Of a stretch of DNA of 64,000 nucleotides, positions 35,611 to 46,489 are shown piece after piece. The stretch comes from Lepturacanthus savala (taxonomy: Eukaryota; Chordata; Actinopteri; Scombriformes; Trichiuridae). The stretch spans positions 33,487,488 to 33,551,487 of the forward strand of contig CM060465.1 in NCBI GenBank assembly GCA_030544235.1, given 5' to 3'. A program made the translations under genes and the position numbers. The notes under the pieces were generated by a model. That model did not search any database, was not told where the DNA came from, and saw only the letters and a list, made by a program, of their open reading frames with translations. The stretch's first letter is position 1; every line of letters starts with the position of its first letter.

Positions 35611-35641
35611 CTTGTACGGAACTCAAAGAGTTCCGTACAAG
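35611..35641. repeat. Perfect hairpin, 14-bp arms, 3-nt loop
   Basis: CTTGTACGGAACTC, loop AAA, GAGTTCCGTACAAG. No mismatch in the arms. It sits at the junction between LINE-related sequence and the minisatellite-bearing block. Confidence 0.97.
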
Positions 35642-35996
35642 TGTATATAAGATAGAATCAGTGGCTGTTGGGATGGTCGCCCCTTGTGGCCCAGTTGTTC
35701 AAAAACCTGTGCCTAAGTGCCTACTTTAGAACAGGTTAAGTGCTAACGTTTAATGTTAAGCACAGGTTAAGCATTCTAACATGACCTCTAGGAGCCAAAA
35801 CACTTGCTAAAGTACTCTCTAAGAGCCTAAATGCATGCTAAAGTTCCCTCTAGGAGCTCTAGCATGCTAGCATGCTAAAGTGCCTCTAGGAGCCAAAATG
35901 TTCTAGAGTGCCCTCTTCAGTGGTGAAGACATGCTATATGTGCCCTTTTTTTCTCTTTTTTTGTCCCTGCCCTTCAAAAAGTTTGTGCACCCCACT
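35642..35996 (+). repeat. Minisatellite-bearing repeat block, copy 1
   Basis: Starts GTATATAAGATAGAATCAGT then GGC; copy 2 starts GTAAATAAGATAGGATCAGT at about 36949. Inside are about six units of the form TGCTAAAGT.CCCTCTAGGA followed by GCCAAAA (spacing about 30 bp). The right edge is TTTGTGCACCCCACTGGAT. It interrupts the LINE remnant. Family unknown to me. Confidence 0.8.
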
Positions 35997-36047
35997 GGAT
36001 AGGATCAAGGTATTTAAGTCTTGGCAGCAGCAGATAATAGTGAGTTT

Positions 36048-36362
36048 CTAACATGATGAACATTTACTGTTGTATTTCAAGACATGAACCATCTGGTTTT
36101 TGAATGATTGATTGGACTCTAAGAAAACCCCAAGGTATCTGAATTCTTCCACAATTCTTAAGGTACGTAAACAATTGACTGAGACACTTTTGCTATTTCC
36201 ATTGCTAATGATAATCTGACTGCAACTACTTAAAAGTTTTTTCCATGAATGAATAAGACTGTATCGTTCACGCACATTATTGATTGTTCCTGCATCGAAA
36301 CGCTGAACATAAACCACCGTTCTCCACCGGCTGCCTTCATCCTTCATTTCTTTCCTGCTCAT
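36048..36362 (-). pseudogene. LINE reverse transcriptase fragment (thumb region)
   Basis: Translation includes IVEEFRYLGVFLESNQSFKN. The 'f.YLGv.ld..l.f..h...' block follows the reverse transcriptase palm in L2/jockey/I-type LINE proteins. The fragment is 104 residues in its open frame, but only about the last 40 are clearly LINE-like. No YxDD catalytic motif is present. Confidence 0.65.
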
Positions 36363-36607
36363 TGAGAACTAGGCGAGTAATGCTACCCAAGGACCATTTC
36401 CCAAGCATAATCCAACATCTGTTTTACATACATCTCATGCATTGTCATAAAAAAAAAAAACTCTCCCCGCCTCCTTATCCTCTTCCACCTTCTCTCCATC
36501 TTCTGAACCCCCCCCTCTGGTAGCCGTCACAGCTGCTGAACGATTTCCTCTCACAGGGAGGCTCCTCCGAGTCACTGTGGCAGTGTCAAACGAGGCTCCT
36601 ATTTAAG
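36363..36607. other. Unique non-coding DNA
   Basis: CT-rich at 36460-36520. No feature recognised. Confidence 0.4.
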
Positions 36608-36925
36608 CTCATTAAATGTTTCCAAGAGAATAGGAAATCAATGGTGCATTCCGGTGCGCGAGAACTTTTCTCTTAATTTAATTTCCCCTCCCCCTTATCT
36701 GTTTGTACATCTTTCTTTTCGCTCCCATCACTGTTGCTTGTTCTTTCCAGGCTGTCGGTCGCCCTTTAAGCGGTGGAGACAGTGGTGCTGATGAGTGAGG
36801 TGGGGTGGGGTTGGGGTTGGGGTTGGGGAAACGGTTGCCTTCAGAAACCATTTTGGGCTCGTCATTGTGACGGGCACCATGGTGCGAGGCTGTCCAGACT
36901 TCTCAGCGTTGTTTAGCACTCGCCG
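36608..36925 (+). repeat. Direct duplication, copy 1 (partner at 37422-37727)
   Basis: Begins CTCATTAAATGTTTC and ends TTTAGCACTCGCCG. It shares with the partner long exact blocks such as AACTTTTCTCTTAATTTAAT, GGCTGTCGGTCGCCCTTTAA and CACCATGGTGCGAGGCTGTC; I estimate well over 90% identity by eye. The composition (balanced, CpG-containing, non-repetitive apart from a G-rich tract) is that of a regulatory element and not of a transposon. No open frame spans it. Confidence 0.95.
36802..36828 (+). other. Strong G-quadruplex motif
   Basis: Five GGGG tracts separated by T or TT (GGGGTGGGGTTGGGGTTGGG and on). The partner copy at 37614-37629 has only GGGGTGGGTTGGGG, so this tract has changed length since the duplication. 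Confidence 0.9.
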
Positions 36926-36948
36926 AGTCCAGCATGGCATGCACTAGT

Positions 36949-37421
36949 GTAAATAAGATAGGATCAGTGGCATGTGCAGGGGGGGTGGCCCAATTGTTGA
37001 AAAGTGCATGCTAATGTGCCCTCTAGGACCCAAAATGCATCCTAAGGTTCTGTCTAGGACCCAAAATGGTTGCTAAAGTTCCCTCTAGGAGCAAAATTTT
37101 GTGCTAAAGTGCCCTCATGCCAGCTAAATATGTGCTAAAGTGCTCTCTAGAAGCCAAAACACATGCTAAAGTTCTCTCAAGAGCCAATACACATGCTTAA
37201 GTTTCCTCTAGGAGCCAAAATGTGTACTAAAGTGCTCTCTAGAACCCAAAAGACATGCTAAACATTTCTCAAGGAGCCAATACATATGCTAAAGTTCCTT
37301 CTAGGAGCCAAAACGTGTGCTAAACTGCACTCATGGCAGCACAATGTGTGCTAAAGTTCTCTCTAGAATCCAAAACACATGCTAAAGTGCCCTCTAGGAG
37401 TCAAAACGCTTGCTATTAAAT
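36949..37421 (+). repeat. Minisatellite-bearing repeat block, copy 2
   Basis: About twelve diverged units of TGCTAAAGTGCCCTCTAGGA followed by GCCAAAACACA, period about 30 bp, between the two arms of the direct duplication. It shares its left start and unit sequence with 35642-35996. Confidence 0.9.
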
Positions 37422-37727
37422 CTCATTAAATGTTTCAGAGAGAATTGTAAAACAAATGGTGCATTCCGGTGCGCAAGAACTTTTCTCTTAATTTAATTTC
37501 CCCTCCCCCTTATCTGTTTGTACATCTTTCCGTTCGCTCCCATCACTGTTGCTCGTTCTTTCCAGGCTGTCGGTCGCCCTTTAAGCGGTGGAGACGGTGG
37601 TGCTGATGAGTGAGGTGGGGTGGGTTGGGGAAACGGTTGCCTTCAGAAACCATTTCAGGCTCGTCATCGTGACGGGCACCATGGTGCGAGGCTGTCCAGA
37701 CTTCTCAGTGTTGTTTAGTGCTCGCCG
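37422..37727 (+). repeat. Direct duplication, copy 2 (partner at 36608-36925)
   Basis: See copy 1. Differences are few substitutions (for example CCGTTCGCTCC against CTTTTCGCTCC) and a shorter G-rich tract. It is followed by unique DNA (CGCGGAGGACAATTGGC). Confidence 0.95.
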
Positions 37728-39962
37728 CGCGGAGGACAATTGGCTTTGAAAAGTTTTTTGCGCACACTGACCTCAGCCCTGGAGTTTTCAGCTTTTGTTT
37801 TTAGGCCATGCTGTTAGGGGAGCAGGTTTCAACCAGAACAGAATGTTGCAATGAAAACTTGTCCGTGAAAGGAGGGGAGTAAGAGATTGACGTGCCCCTG
37901 GTTTAAAAATCCTTCCATGTCACGCTTACTCCCTTCTCTGTTTGACCTTCACTCATCGTTTTCGCCGATTTTGACTGTCTTTTACTCGTCAGAAGTTCAC
38001 GGTAGATTAAGGCTGCTGTATATATGTGTGTGTGTCGGGTACACTGTCTGGCAGGGTTTTATGCTGTTTGAAACCATGCCTAGGGGCCAGGCCCACACCT
38101 TCTCTGGAGCTCCTGTAATTGCTCTTTTGGGGCCTTGTCTCTGGCTCTAAGCCCGTCTCCATCACTCTCACTTTGTCTTTCTCTCTCGCTCTTTGGCCTC
38201 GTTCCTTTTTTTTTTTTTGCCCGCTCTCAGACCCCCATCCCTCTCTGTTTCCTCTCCCTGCATGCCTCATTATGGCAGCTCCCCACCTGCCCGATCTGGG
38301 AATTCACAAATACGTACAGGGGGGTGGTGGTGGTGGGGGACACTCAGCAGTTTTCAGAGCTGCCTGTCGCTCGGATGGTTTGCGTGCTATCTGCTATAAA
38401 ACAGCTTCGCTAATGCTGTTTGGCCAAGAAAATGGAAACAATGGGCGCTGTCACATTTGTTCCTCTGACTGCGGCGAAAACACAGGAGACAGTTTTCATC
38501 TCTGTTCTGGCTGTCAGAGCACCGTTTTTCATGAAGCAACCGGCTCTTGGACCCCGGCTCCTGCCTCTGTCTACGCACCAGCCCACAGGCTTCTAAACCT
38601 TGACTTTTTATTTTTTTCCCCATTTCCAGTCCAGCCCTTCCTCTCCGGCCTGTCACCCTGCAGCCTCGCCATGTCCGTTCCCAGGCCAGGGGGCTCACTT
38701 TGAGGGATAATGGATGTGGCCAGTTGCAGCTGCTCAGCAGCAGGGTACTATCATAGGAGTTATCTAAGGGCCTGAGTGGCTGGTGATGAATGGCTGGGAG
38801 CTGTGTGTCTCGACCGATCAATAAGCCACTAGCACCCAGATGAGCTAGATGCCCCCTCGCCTTCCCTCCCCCTCCACCCTCATCCACACATATATCTCCC
38901 TCTCATAATCTCTCCCACTGTGTTTGTGAACTTTTCCCTCCAATTCATGGCCTGAATTGGACCATTGATCTTTTATCCTTGGTTTGTTTTAAATAAAGGG
39001 CCGGTATCTCCTCTCTCCACCCAAGCATGCAAGCATTCTGTCAGCAGTTATTGCAACACGGGCGTACAAAAGCACACAAACATTACGTCGACCTGATCGA
39101 AGGCCCCGTAATCCGAGAGCAGATGAAAACGAGGAGGAAGGGCGTGTGTGTTTGGAGCTTCTATCTCCTCCCCCCCTTCGCTCCGCCGAGGTATATTCAC
39201 CATCCACCGCGAAGGCTGATGCAAGCCGAAGTCCCGTGTGGATATACACACTTGTAATGCAGGCGCACACACACCAAACCATACACGGAACAGGCTCGCT
39301 GTCAGGGCTCATTGAGCGCAAACCTGTCCCAGAGCAGCCCCGCCCCGTCTGAAACCGAAATGGGATGTTGTCAGTCACCATCCTCTTTTTGTCTCATAAA
39401 CGTGTGCGACGTCTCTCCTAAGACCACCAAAGCTGGTAAAACACATATTCCTACCAGACGACAACAGGTGTGTTTCATAACTACTGTACGTGTTGGTTTT
39501 TTGATCTGTTTTCCCGCACTCTTGCCGACGAGGGATTTAACGATGAAAAGAAACCAAATGGAAATCTCGCTCTCCCTCTCCTCCCCTCTGGGGACTTTTG
39601 GGTATAGTCTGTATCTTCCCTCCTCGTCTCTCACCTCTCCTCCCACTTCACTCCTCTCTTCTCCCCCCTCTGGCTCTGATCTTCTCTCTGATCTGCCGTT
39701 GTGTCTTGTCACAAAGAGCGTATTCTCAGCCTCGGTAATTGCGTGTCTGCCGGCCTCGCCACACCTGTTGCTGTCAGCGGCGGCGTGAGAGAGGAGGGAG
39801 AACGCTGACCTTTGCCCTCTGGAGCTCTAACCTCACCACAACTAACGCCTTCACTAAGGGTGTAAACCCACTGGGAAGGTTCCAGCACTGGTGTGTTTGT
39901 GAGTCTTTCGCAGTCGATCGTGTTTATCCGTAACCTTGAGCTTCACCTCTAGCTGTTGGTAC
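37728..39962. other. Non-coding DNA, no gene seen
   Basis: Includes CT-rich stretches (38170-38260, 39575-39700). A plus-strand frame at about 38400-38560 has several Cys residues, but it lacks splice sites and resembles no domain I know. The interval 39000-39130 has CpGs and could be regulatory. Confidence 0.35.
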
Positions 39963-40262
39963 TAGTGATGGGAATTTTGGTTCTTTTCAGTGAGCTGGAT
40001 CATTTGGCTCAGCTCACTAAGAAGAGCTCCCAAAACGGCTCTCTATTTGAACACTTATACACCTTTTGTAATATAAAACACAACAAATAAAACACTAAAA
40101 CCACTGTTTATAATTAAAATAAAAACACAAAAATCACTGATTTAAATGTATAACGCCAAAACACTGATTCAAAATTTAAAAAACCTCATGTGAGCCACTC
40201 CCATCGTTCACTCCAAAGAACCGGCTCTTTGAACTGTCTCGTTTGCGACCAACACATCACTG
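39963..40262. mobile_element. hAT-like miniature element (family 2)
   Basis: Starts TAGTGATGGGAATTTTGGTT and ends GTTTGCGACCAACACATCAC then TG. In reverse complement the right end reads CAGTGATGTG, so the ends fit the hAT YARNG rule. An inner pair, GAAGAGCTCCCAAAACGGCT and AAGAACCGGCTCTTTGAAC, is characteristic of this fish family. The middle is AT-rich and non-coding. No clean 8-bp duplication is visible. Confidence 0.78.
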
Positions 40263-40574
40263 AAATGTGTCTCCTCAAACCTGACTCCCTCTCCTCCTAA
40301 TCCTCTTCTCTCTCCTCTCTCCTCTTCTCCAGAAACCCGGGCCCTTAATGAAGCCGGGGGTCAGCGGCAGTGTGCGGCTAATTGGCCAAGTTTGCCCGGG
40401 GCTCCGGCTGCTGCCTGTGATTGAAGTGTCCACCGAGGGTCCGCTGTGCTGCACCCTGCTCTGTTCCACTCCGACTGCTCCCCCACCTGCAGCTCCCTAG
40501 TGAGTACAGCAGCAGCCCAGGCTGTTCTGCTTTCACTTACACCCCCCAAAAATGTTGCTGTTTGCTTTCTTTCA
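40263..40574. other. Non-coding DNA, no gene seen
   Basis: CT-rich then balanced composition. Nothing recognised. Confidence 0.4.
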
Positions 40575-41675
40575 TGTGTTGTTTCATTACAAAAGTAATA
40601 GATTACTGTGAAGCACTGATTTTTGCTGTACCGCAGTCATGTAAGGCATTACAGGGGAAAAAATGGTAATATCTGTACAAATGTCAGTAACACGACAGTG
40701 AAGTAGGAGTTTTTTGATTTTCTTTATACAAATTTGCTAAACATCACTGCAAGATCAGCAGCAGTGAAATGTCTGTGCAAAAAAAGAAGATGGAGAAGAA
40801 TGAACCTGCAGAAAACATTAGATAACATATTCTCCATTATTCTACATCTGTGAAACATAAGGATTTTAAGAACATCGTAGTCAGATTCACTTTGTGTGCT
40901 ACACCTAAAGAACTGTTCACTTCCTGAAATAGCACCCAACTTGTTCCAATTAGAACTTTCTGTTCCATTTCATGGAACAGGAAAACACAGTCCACCAGAC
41001 AGTGCCTGTGGTTTTCAATTTTTACTGTAACCTCCTGCACCTTTGCATTTTAACACCCTATTTTTATAGATACCACACTATATGTTTTAAATGTTAATAT
41101 ATGTTGCATATATTTTTTTATTTTTTTACCATGAACTACTGCACCTTTGCATTTTAACAACCTAAGTACCACATTGTATTTTATGAATGTTAACTTATAT
41201 TGCACTTTAGCATTGTGTGCCTGCTGCACTTTAGTTTTTAATATAGTATTTAATTTAATGTAGTTATTTATTTTATCAAGTTTTGTGAGGTGTGCTGCTG
41301 ACCTCTTGGCCAGGTCACCCTTGCAAAGGGGTCTTGATCTCAATGGGTTTATTATTAACTGGTTAAATAAAAAAAAAATGCCATAGCAACATGAAATTAG
41401 CAAGGAAGCAAGCATGAGAGAGGAGATAAAACCAGTTGAATCACCAGCTTTTTGAAACCTTGTCAGCAAGATCCTTGTTGTGACTAACAGCAATGACAAA
41501 GGTGAGCTGTATTTAGATTGATGAATCTGTATTTCCAGTTATTTTGGTGAGAGTAGATGCTCCCGTGGTTCAATATTACATTACATAATATTGTAACGTA
41601 ATGAATTACTTTGAAATGACAGTAGCAAGTAATAAATAATGCATTACAGTTTTGAAGTAACTTGCCCAACACTGG
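40575..41675 (+). mobile_element. hAT-like non-autonomous element, family 1, copy C, interrupted by a LINE tail
   Basis: The right end is intact: GCATTACAGTTTTGAAGTAA then CTTGCCCAACACTG. The left part (ATTACAAAAGTAATAGATTA) matches copy A. The octamer GTTGTTTC occurs at about 40579-40586 and again directly after the right end (41676-41683), which could be a target duplication, but part of the left octamer also aligns with copy A, so this is ambiguous. Interior order matches copies A and B on both sides of an inserted LINE tail at about 40934-41388. Confidence 0.75.
40934..41388 (+). mobile_element. 5'-truncated LINE (3' end only) inside the family 1 element
   Basis: Ends with CTGCTGACCTCTTGGCCAGG, then TCTTGATCTCAATGGGTTT, TGGTTAAATAAA and a short A-run. 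I know this tail from a fish LINE family. Copies A and B are contiguous across the same point (CTGAAATAGCA to ..ATGAA.TTAG), so the insertion is younger than the host element. A local duplication of CACCTTTGCATTTTAACA occurs at 41038 and 41141. Confidence 0.8.
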
Positions 41676-44600
41676 TTGTTTCCATGCAACATTTTCTGCC
41701 CCCGGCACCTCGTTTTTAAATTTATCTCGTTTTGTGCCTCGAGTTCTAAGTTTCCGTCTCCCCTTTGCCTGTCTGTATTATTTTTTATTTTTTGTTAGAC
41801 TTGAATTCTCACACTCGGTTCCAGTATTTTCGCACTTTCCTTGGCTTGTGCCACCCTCGCACTCCATCTCTACACTTGCCGCAGTGGGATTCAGGCAATT
41901 ACCACGCTCCCCCATTGGCCGGCAGTCAGTTTAAAAAAAAAACCCAACAACTTCCAGCTCCTATTTCTCTCAGGATGGACCCAACGGTCCCATCCGAGCC
42001 AAGCCGCATCACGCTGCTCCGAGTTAACAGGGAGGAGGGGGACGGGGGGGTGGCTCTAATTAGTCGAGCCACCACTTTCTTCTCGTTAAGCCACAGTTCT
42101 GGCTCCTATTGTTTGGCTGACAGTAGGAGAGCAGCAGCAGTGGGCCGATAGTGAGCTCTGGGGAACGGCCTGAGCAGATAGGGTGCACAGAGCAGAGGGA
42201 AGATGCTCCCGTGGTTCAACACCCCCCACCCTCCACCCCCGGTGCCACAGCACAACCGAGAGAATGCACTTTTTATGTGTATTGTGCTTAGAGAAGTGGA
42301 ACGTCGCTGACTGGTTACATGGTCAACACATTGTGTTTGCGTGTCAAGAAACAATGGTCCAATTATAAGTCAGGACTTTGCCTACAAGTTAGGATAATTT
42401 ATAATCTGTCAAAACTTTATTTGCACACCAGTAGGTTTCCATTCTTGTTTATTAAGCGCTGCAAGTCATTAAATCTGCTTTGATACTCTGGAAGATCCCC
42501 GGAAATTAACCGCTGCTGTAATAGTTTCATAAAAGCGGCTGTAAAACCTTCCTCTATTCATTCACACTCGTGCCATGAGTGGGAAAAAAAAAACTACACT
42601 TATTCATTCAATTAGATGAATGAAAAGGTGAGGGATATTTACAAGTAACTGCACATGATATATCACTTCCTCCTGAGCTGCGTCTGTGGTGTACTTAAAA
42701 AGCCAAAGCCACCACAAAGCCTCGGGACTCGCTGGTTTCTTAGTGTTTCCGCACTCGTCCATCTGTGGAGGGCTGAGTTTGACAGACGACTCATTTTCTC
42801 TGTCATTTTCTCCCCATACTCAGCTGTTTGCTTAGGTCATAACTCTTGCACTCCGGAGCGTTTCGCCCCATTCTGCATGCCTGCCAGCCTGCCCGCCGGT
42901 GTTAAAGATAAACAAAATATGGCTCATTTGAAATGAGGCCTACCCCAGGTGGTTGCTCCGACGGAGATGAATTAATAGAACTTAAGCCACGAGAGTGACC
43001 CAAAACACAACACATTACAAATTCACACTCCTTTTTTTTACTTTTTGGAGTTTGTTTAGTTGAAACTGGTTTTTACATCCCAGGAGATTGTGTAAATGTC
43101 ATGGTAATGACATGCTTTTTTGGTATCCATGAGGATTAGGAGGTGTCAATCATTCCTCCCATGAGTCTTTGCCTTGGCACAACCCTGGAGCAAAGAGGTA
43201 CTTGGCAAAGAATGAATTAGTATGAACAATAGCAACCAAATCTCATGCGTTTTCTTGTCTTAGTGTTTTCTTTTCCATTGTGTGAAAATGACCTTTTCAT
43301 CTGCTACATTACTTTCATTTACTTTGAAGAGATGTCGACTATATAGTTTAGCGCTCTTACTCTTGTGAGATACCCTTTAGGTTTACATTGTTAAATGCGT
43401 TTCATTGACTAAAAACGGATACAAATATTTCAATGAGAAAACCCATACAAAGCGATCCAAGTTTATTTAGAATATATATATACATGATGTAACAGCTTAA
43501 CTCTGGCACTTCTGAGGTTGGTTCAGGTTAATCAAGTGAGGAGAAAGCTGACCAACATCAAAAGTCCATCCTATCATATAAAAAATGACTCCGGCCTTAA
43601 ATATGCACCCTCAGAGATGACTGAATAATTCATTTGTCACACTAAATCAAAGTGATGAGCCTAACTTTTAATATCTGTGATCTGTGGAAAACATTATTGC
43701 AATGGTTTCTCTAATGGCAAAGTGTCATGTAACGTAAAACACATTACTACAGTCGGGTCATAATTAAAAAACGTAGATGTTTAATTGAAAGAAACGCTTG
43801 TATGTGTTTCTTCTTATTAACGAGCCTTTTTCACTTTAGTCCCCTCTATGGTGAGAAATGCATAATTCAACTCTAGGCTTTAAAAATTCCTCATTACCAA
43901 AGCAAAGTACTGCAATGCCGGCATAAACTAACACCTTCAGAGCATATTAAAGTGGTTAAAAAATGCTGCTAGCCCCCCCGAAGACTCACCTGCCAGCTGA
44001 TAAACTCAATCACCACAGGCTCACGCAGACGAGAGGCTTCATCAAACAGCCTGCATTTGTTTTTTTTTTTATCCTGGAACACGGCAAATGCCACGTCCTT
44101 GCGGTATCAAAATAATATAAAACACCGTGTTCCTGACTCATCACCCCCTTCCCCTCCTCCGAGCTCCCCCAACTCCAACACAATACTGCAGCCCTCCAGT
44201 TTTCCATCGCCCCCGTCGCCCCCTGTGAATATCCAAGCTGTCGAGGCTGACTGGGCTGAGGGTTTTCTTGCCAGGGCACAGTTGGAACAGATCCGGCCTC
44301 CGGGCCACATATACTGCTCCACTCCAGCCCCTGCAAACAAGGCCTGCCCCGCGCAACTGTCATCTAAATGCTAAGCTTTGGAATCACCACAGTGGATACA
44401 CATTTACTCGCTTCTTTTGAGACTGCTTTGGTCCTTTTGGAGCTTCACATGCTTCCCAACTTGCAGAGCATGAGCTGGTTATTCAACAGATTTGCAGCGA
44501 AGCATCAACGGAAATGATTTTTTTGTGTGTGTTGTAGAAATCTGTGCAGATGACACAGCTGCTTTTTGTTTGGTTTGGTCCCTATTAGAGGTTTATGTGC

Positions 44601-45399
44601 TTAACTCTATTTCGAGGCGTACTTTTTTGTAGCTTAATGGTTATCTTTCACGTGATGGTAGAAGACCTGTCTGCCGAGTTAATCACCCATCTGCACCATT
44701 GTGGGGAGAAAAATGTGGCCGTCAGGCTTTATGGGAACATAAGCTAAACAGCCAGGCACACTTTAAGGGGAGGCACGTTGAGAGACAGACTCCAGACGGG
44801 CCACTCAAACAGTTTCATGTCAAATCCACAGACATACAAATCTCCACAATGATCTGCCAAGTTTCTGCAGAATTCACTGGAGCAGGAATAGAAATTTCAC
44901 ACCCCCACCCCGAGCCCAGGCTCCCCTCCTCTCAGCCATCACTGGACGCCGCTTGGCAGCAGAGAGGGATTGGAAACATCTGCGAAAGTTCGTGTGTGTG
45001 TCAGTGCATGTGTGTGTGTGCGTGGATGGTTGAATACACTCACCAGATAAAGAATTGTTATGTTATTTTTTTTTTTCAAATTGTTTTTGGCATCTTTTAC
45101 ATGGCAGCGGAGGAGTCAATTATTCTAACGTAGATCACACGGTGGAATGAATGAAATATGAATGTAGATGCAACACGGAAACAGTTTTAGTGGTTAAATG
45201 GCTCCGGGGCTGATGTTTTAGAATTGATTCCGCAGTTCTGCCGGTAGATGAACGAGCGGGAGCGAGCAGGGAAGAGAAGAGATGATGATGCACTTCCTTT
45301 TCACCTAAATTACTTTCCGTGGCTGGCGAAGAGGATGAAAAGGCAGCCCCCTGTTGTCCTTATTTCCATACGCGTACCCACCTTTCTTTGCACTAATAA
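41676..45399. other. Non-coding DNA, no gene seen
   Basis: Mixture of unique, CT-rich and AT-rich sequence. Frames at 44010-44370 overlap on both strands and are not convincing. The interval 43020-43970 is AT-rich and unique. Confidence 0.35.
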
Positions 45400-45960
45400 T
45401 GTTGTGTTGCATGCTGACTAGATGACATGAAAAAACTATGAGAGAATGAATCAGCAAATCCTCTGCAGCTGCCAGAGATGTGACCGCTAAGAGTCACTGA
45501 AGTCTCTTTTATTTGGATGTGCTAAGCGATATAAATAATGAAATGGAGCCAGTAATTGGTGGTTCTTGGTAATTAGGACCAAGCTGTCAGCTAGCAAAGT
45601 TGCCTCAGTCTGATGGCGCTGCAGCAAGGGCAGTAATTACTATTATCTATGGGGGTTGTTGACACAACAATAATCCCGTTCTTAAACAGGATTGTGGGGC
45701 TTATGTTTACTGTCCCCATATTTGAGAGATTCAGCCACAACAATGCCAGAGACATGAATCTTTTAAGTATTTGTCTTAATGTCCATCAGGTAGCAGCACA
45801 AAGCCGTTACTGTAAACGGAGAAATAGACCGCCTGGCTCCTGAAATTTGTGCTCGGTGACTATGTGAAGAGCCTGTCCATATTTTCATTAGTCAAACAGT
45901 TTGACTCTTTCCCTGCAAGCGGTGTGACGCCCAACCATAAACAGCATTATCAACCAGCTC
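45400..45960. promoter_or_regulatory. Candidate conserved non-coding element
   Basis: Unique sequence with many homeodomain-type cores (GTAATTGGTGG, GGTAATTAGGACC, GCAGTAATTACTATTATCTA), TGTTTAC forkhead-type and CAGCTG-like motifs, and no repeats. Dense, varied motif content like this is typical of developmental enhancers. Evidence is texture only. Confidence 0.4.
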
Positions 45961-46111
45961 AGCAGGTTTTCTAATATCCCTGTAATCCTGTCATTTCATT
46001 CATGGATACCGTTGGGGTTATTCTGGGCCTGGAGCATATCTGCCCACCTGTCTTTGCTCCTCTGTGTGAGAGATTGGATTCCCCCTACTCCAATCCTACT
46101 CTGTCTTGCCG

Positions 46112-46113
46112 CA

Positions 46114-46144
<31 letters not shown>
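46112..46144. repeat. (AC)n microsatellite
   Basis: AC units interrupted once by AT near 46119. Confidence 0.95.
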
Positions 46145-46489
46145 TCGCACATGTACATTTATGCCGGAGTGTTCGCTCATCTCTTGTCAGATCACCATGG
46201 TATAAATGGGCGTTGCTGACCAGGTATTATATAGGGTGGAGGACAATGGCTTTATACACCCTGCATAGGGGATGATTCCTAGATGTGGATAATAACTTGC
46301 CCTCGCCGAAGTGAAATTCTGTTCATCTGGCTCAAGACGTACAAGCACAGCATTTACTCTGTGAGATGGTGGGGTAAAAAAAAAAGGAAATGGCCTTAAA
46401 AGCAGAGTATCCAGGTGACAATTCCTCTTCCTGCTATCATGCAAAGTAATGAACCTGCTAGACACTGGCACGACTTTAGACAAGAAAGT

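Larger units (their letters stand above)
34648..36362 (-). mobile_element. Non-LTR retrotransposon (LINE) remnant, minus strand, with later insertions
   Basis: Read on the minus strand, the order is reverse transcriptase thumb region (36362-36048), a later foreign insertion (about 35641-35996), the C-terminal part of the open frame (35481-35296), a hAT-like insertion (35250-34936), a 3' UTR, then a tail reading GGTCCCTGGCAAATAAACTA followed by AATAATAATAAGAAG at about 34680-34648. The 'gtccctg.caaataaac' tail and a simple-repeat end are typical of L2/jockey-type LINEs. The 5' two thirds (endonuclease and catalytic reverse transcriptase core) are absent, and stops interrupt what is left. Confidence 0.8.

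Noticed and set aside
35642..37421. CRISPR-like array (about 30-bp recurring units)
   Set aside because: Units are contiguous and diverged without distinct spacers, and the window is vertebrate. It is a minisatellite.
38119..38703. 194-codon plus-strand frame with several Cys residues, possible zinc-binding segment
   Set aside because: No splice acceptor or donor frames it, the Cys spacing fits no family I know, and the ends are CT-driven low complexity.
44010..44370. Possible coding exon with frames on both strands
   Set aside because: Three overlapping frames of similar length on opposite strands and no clear splice pair make chance the better explanation.
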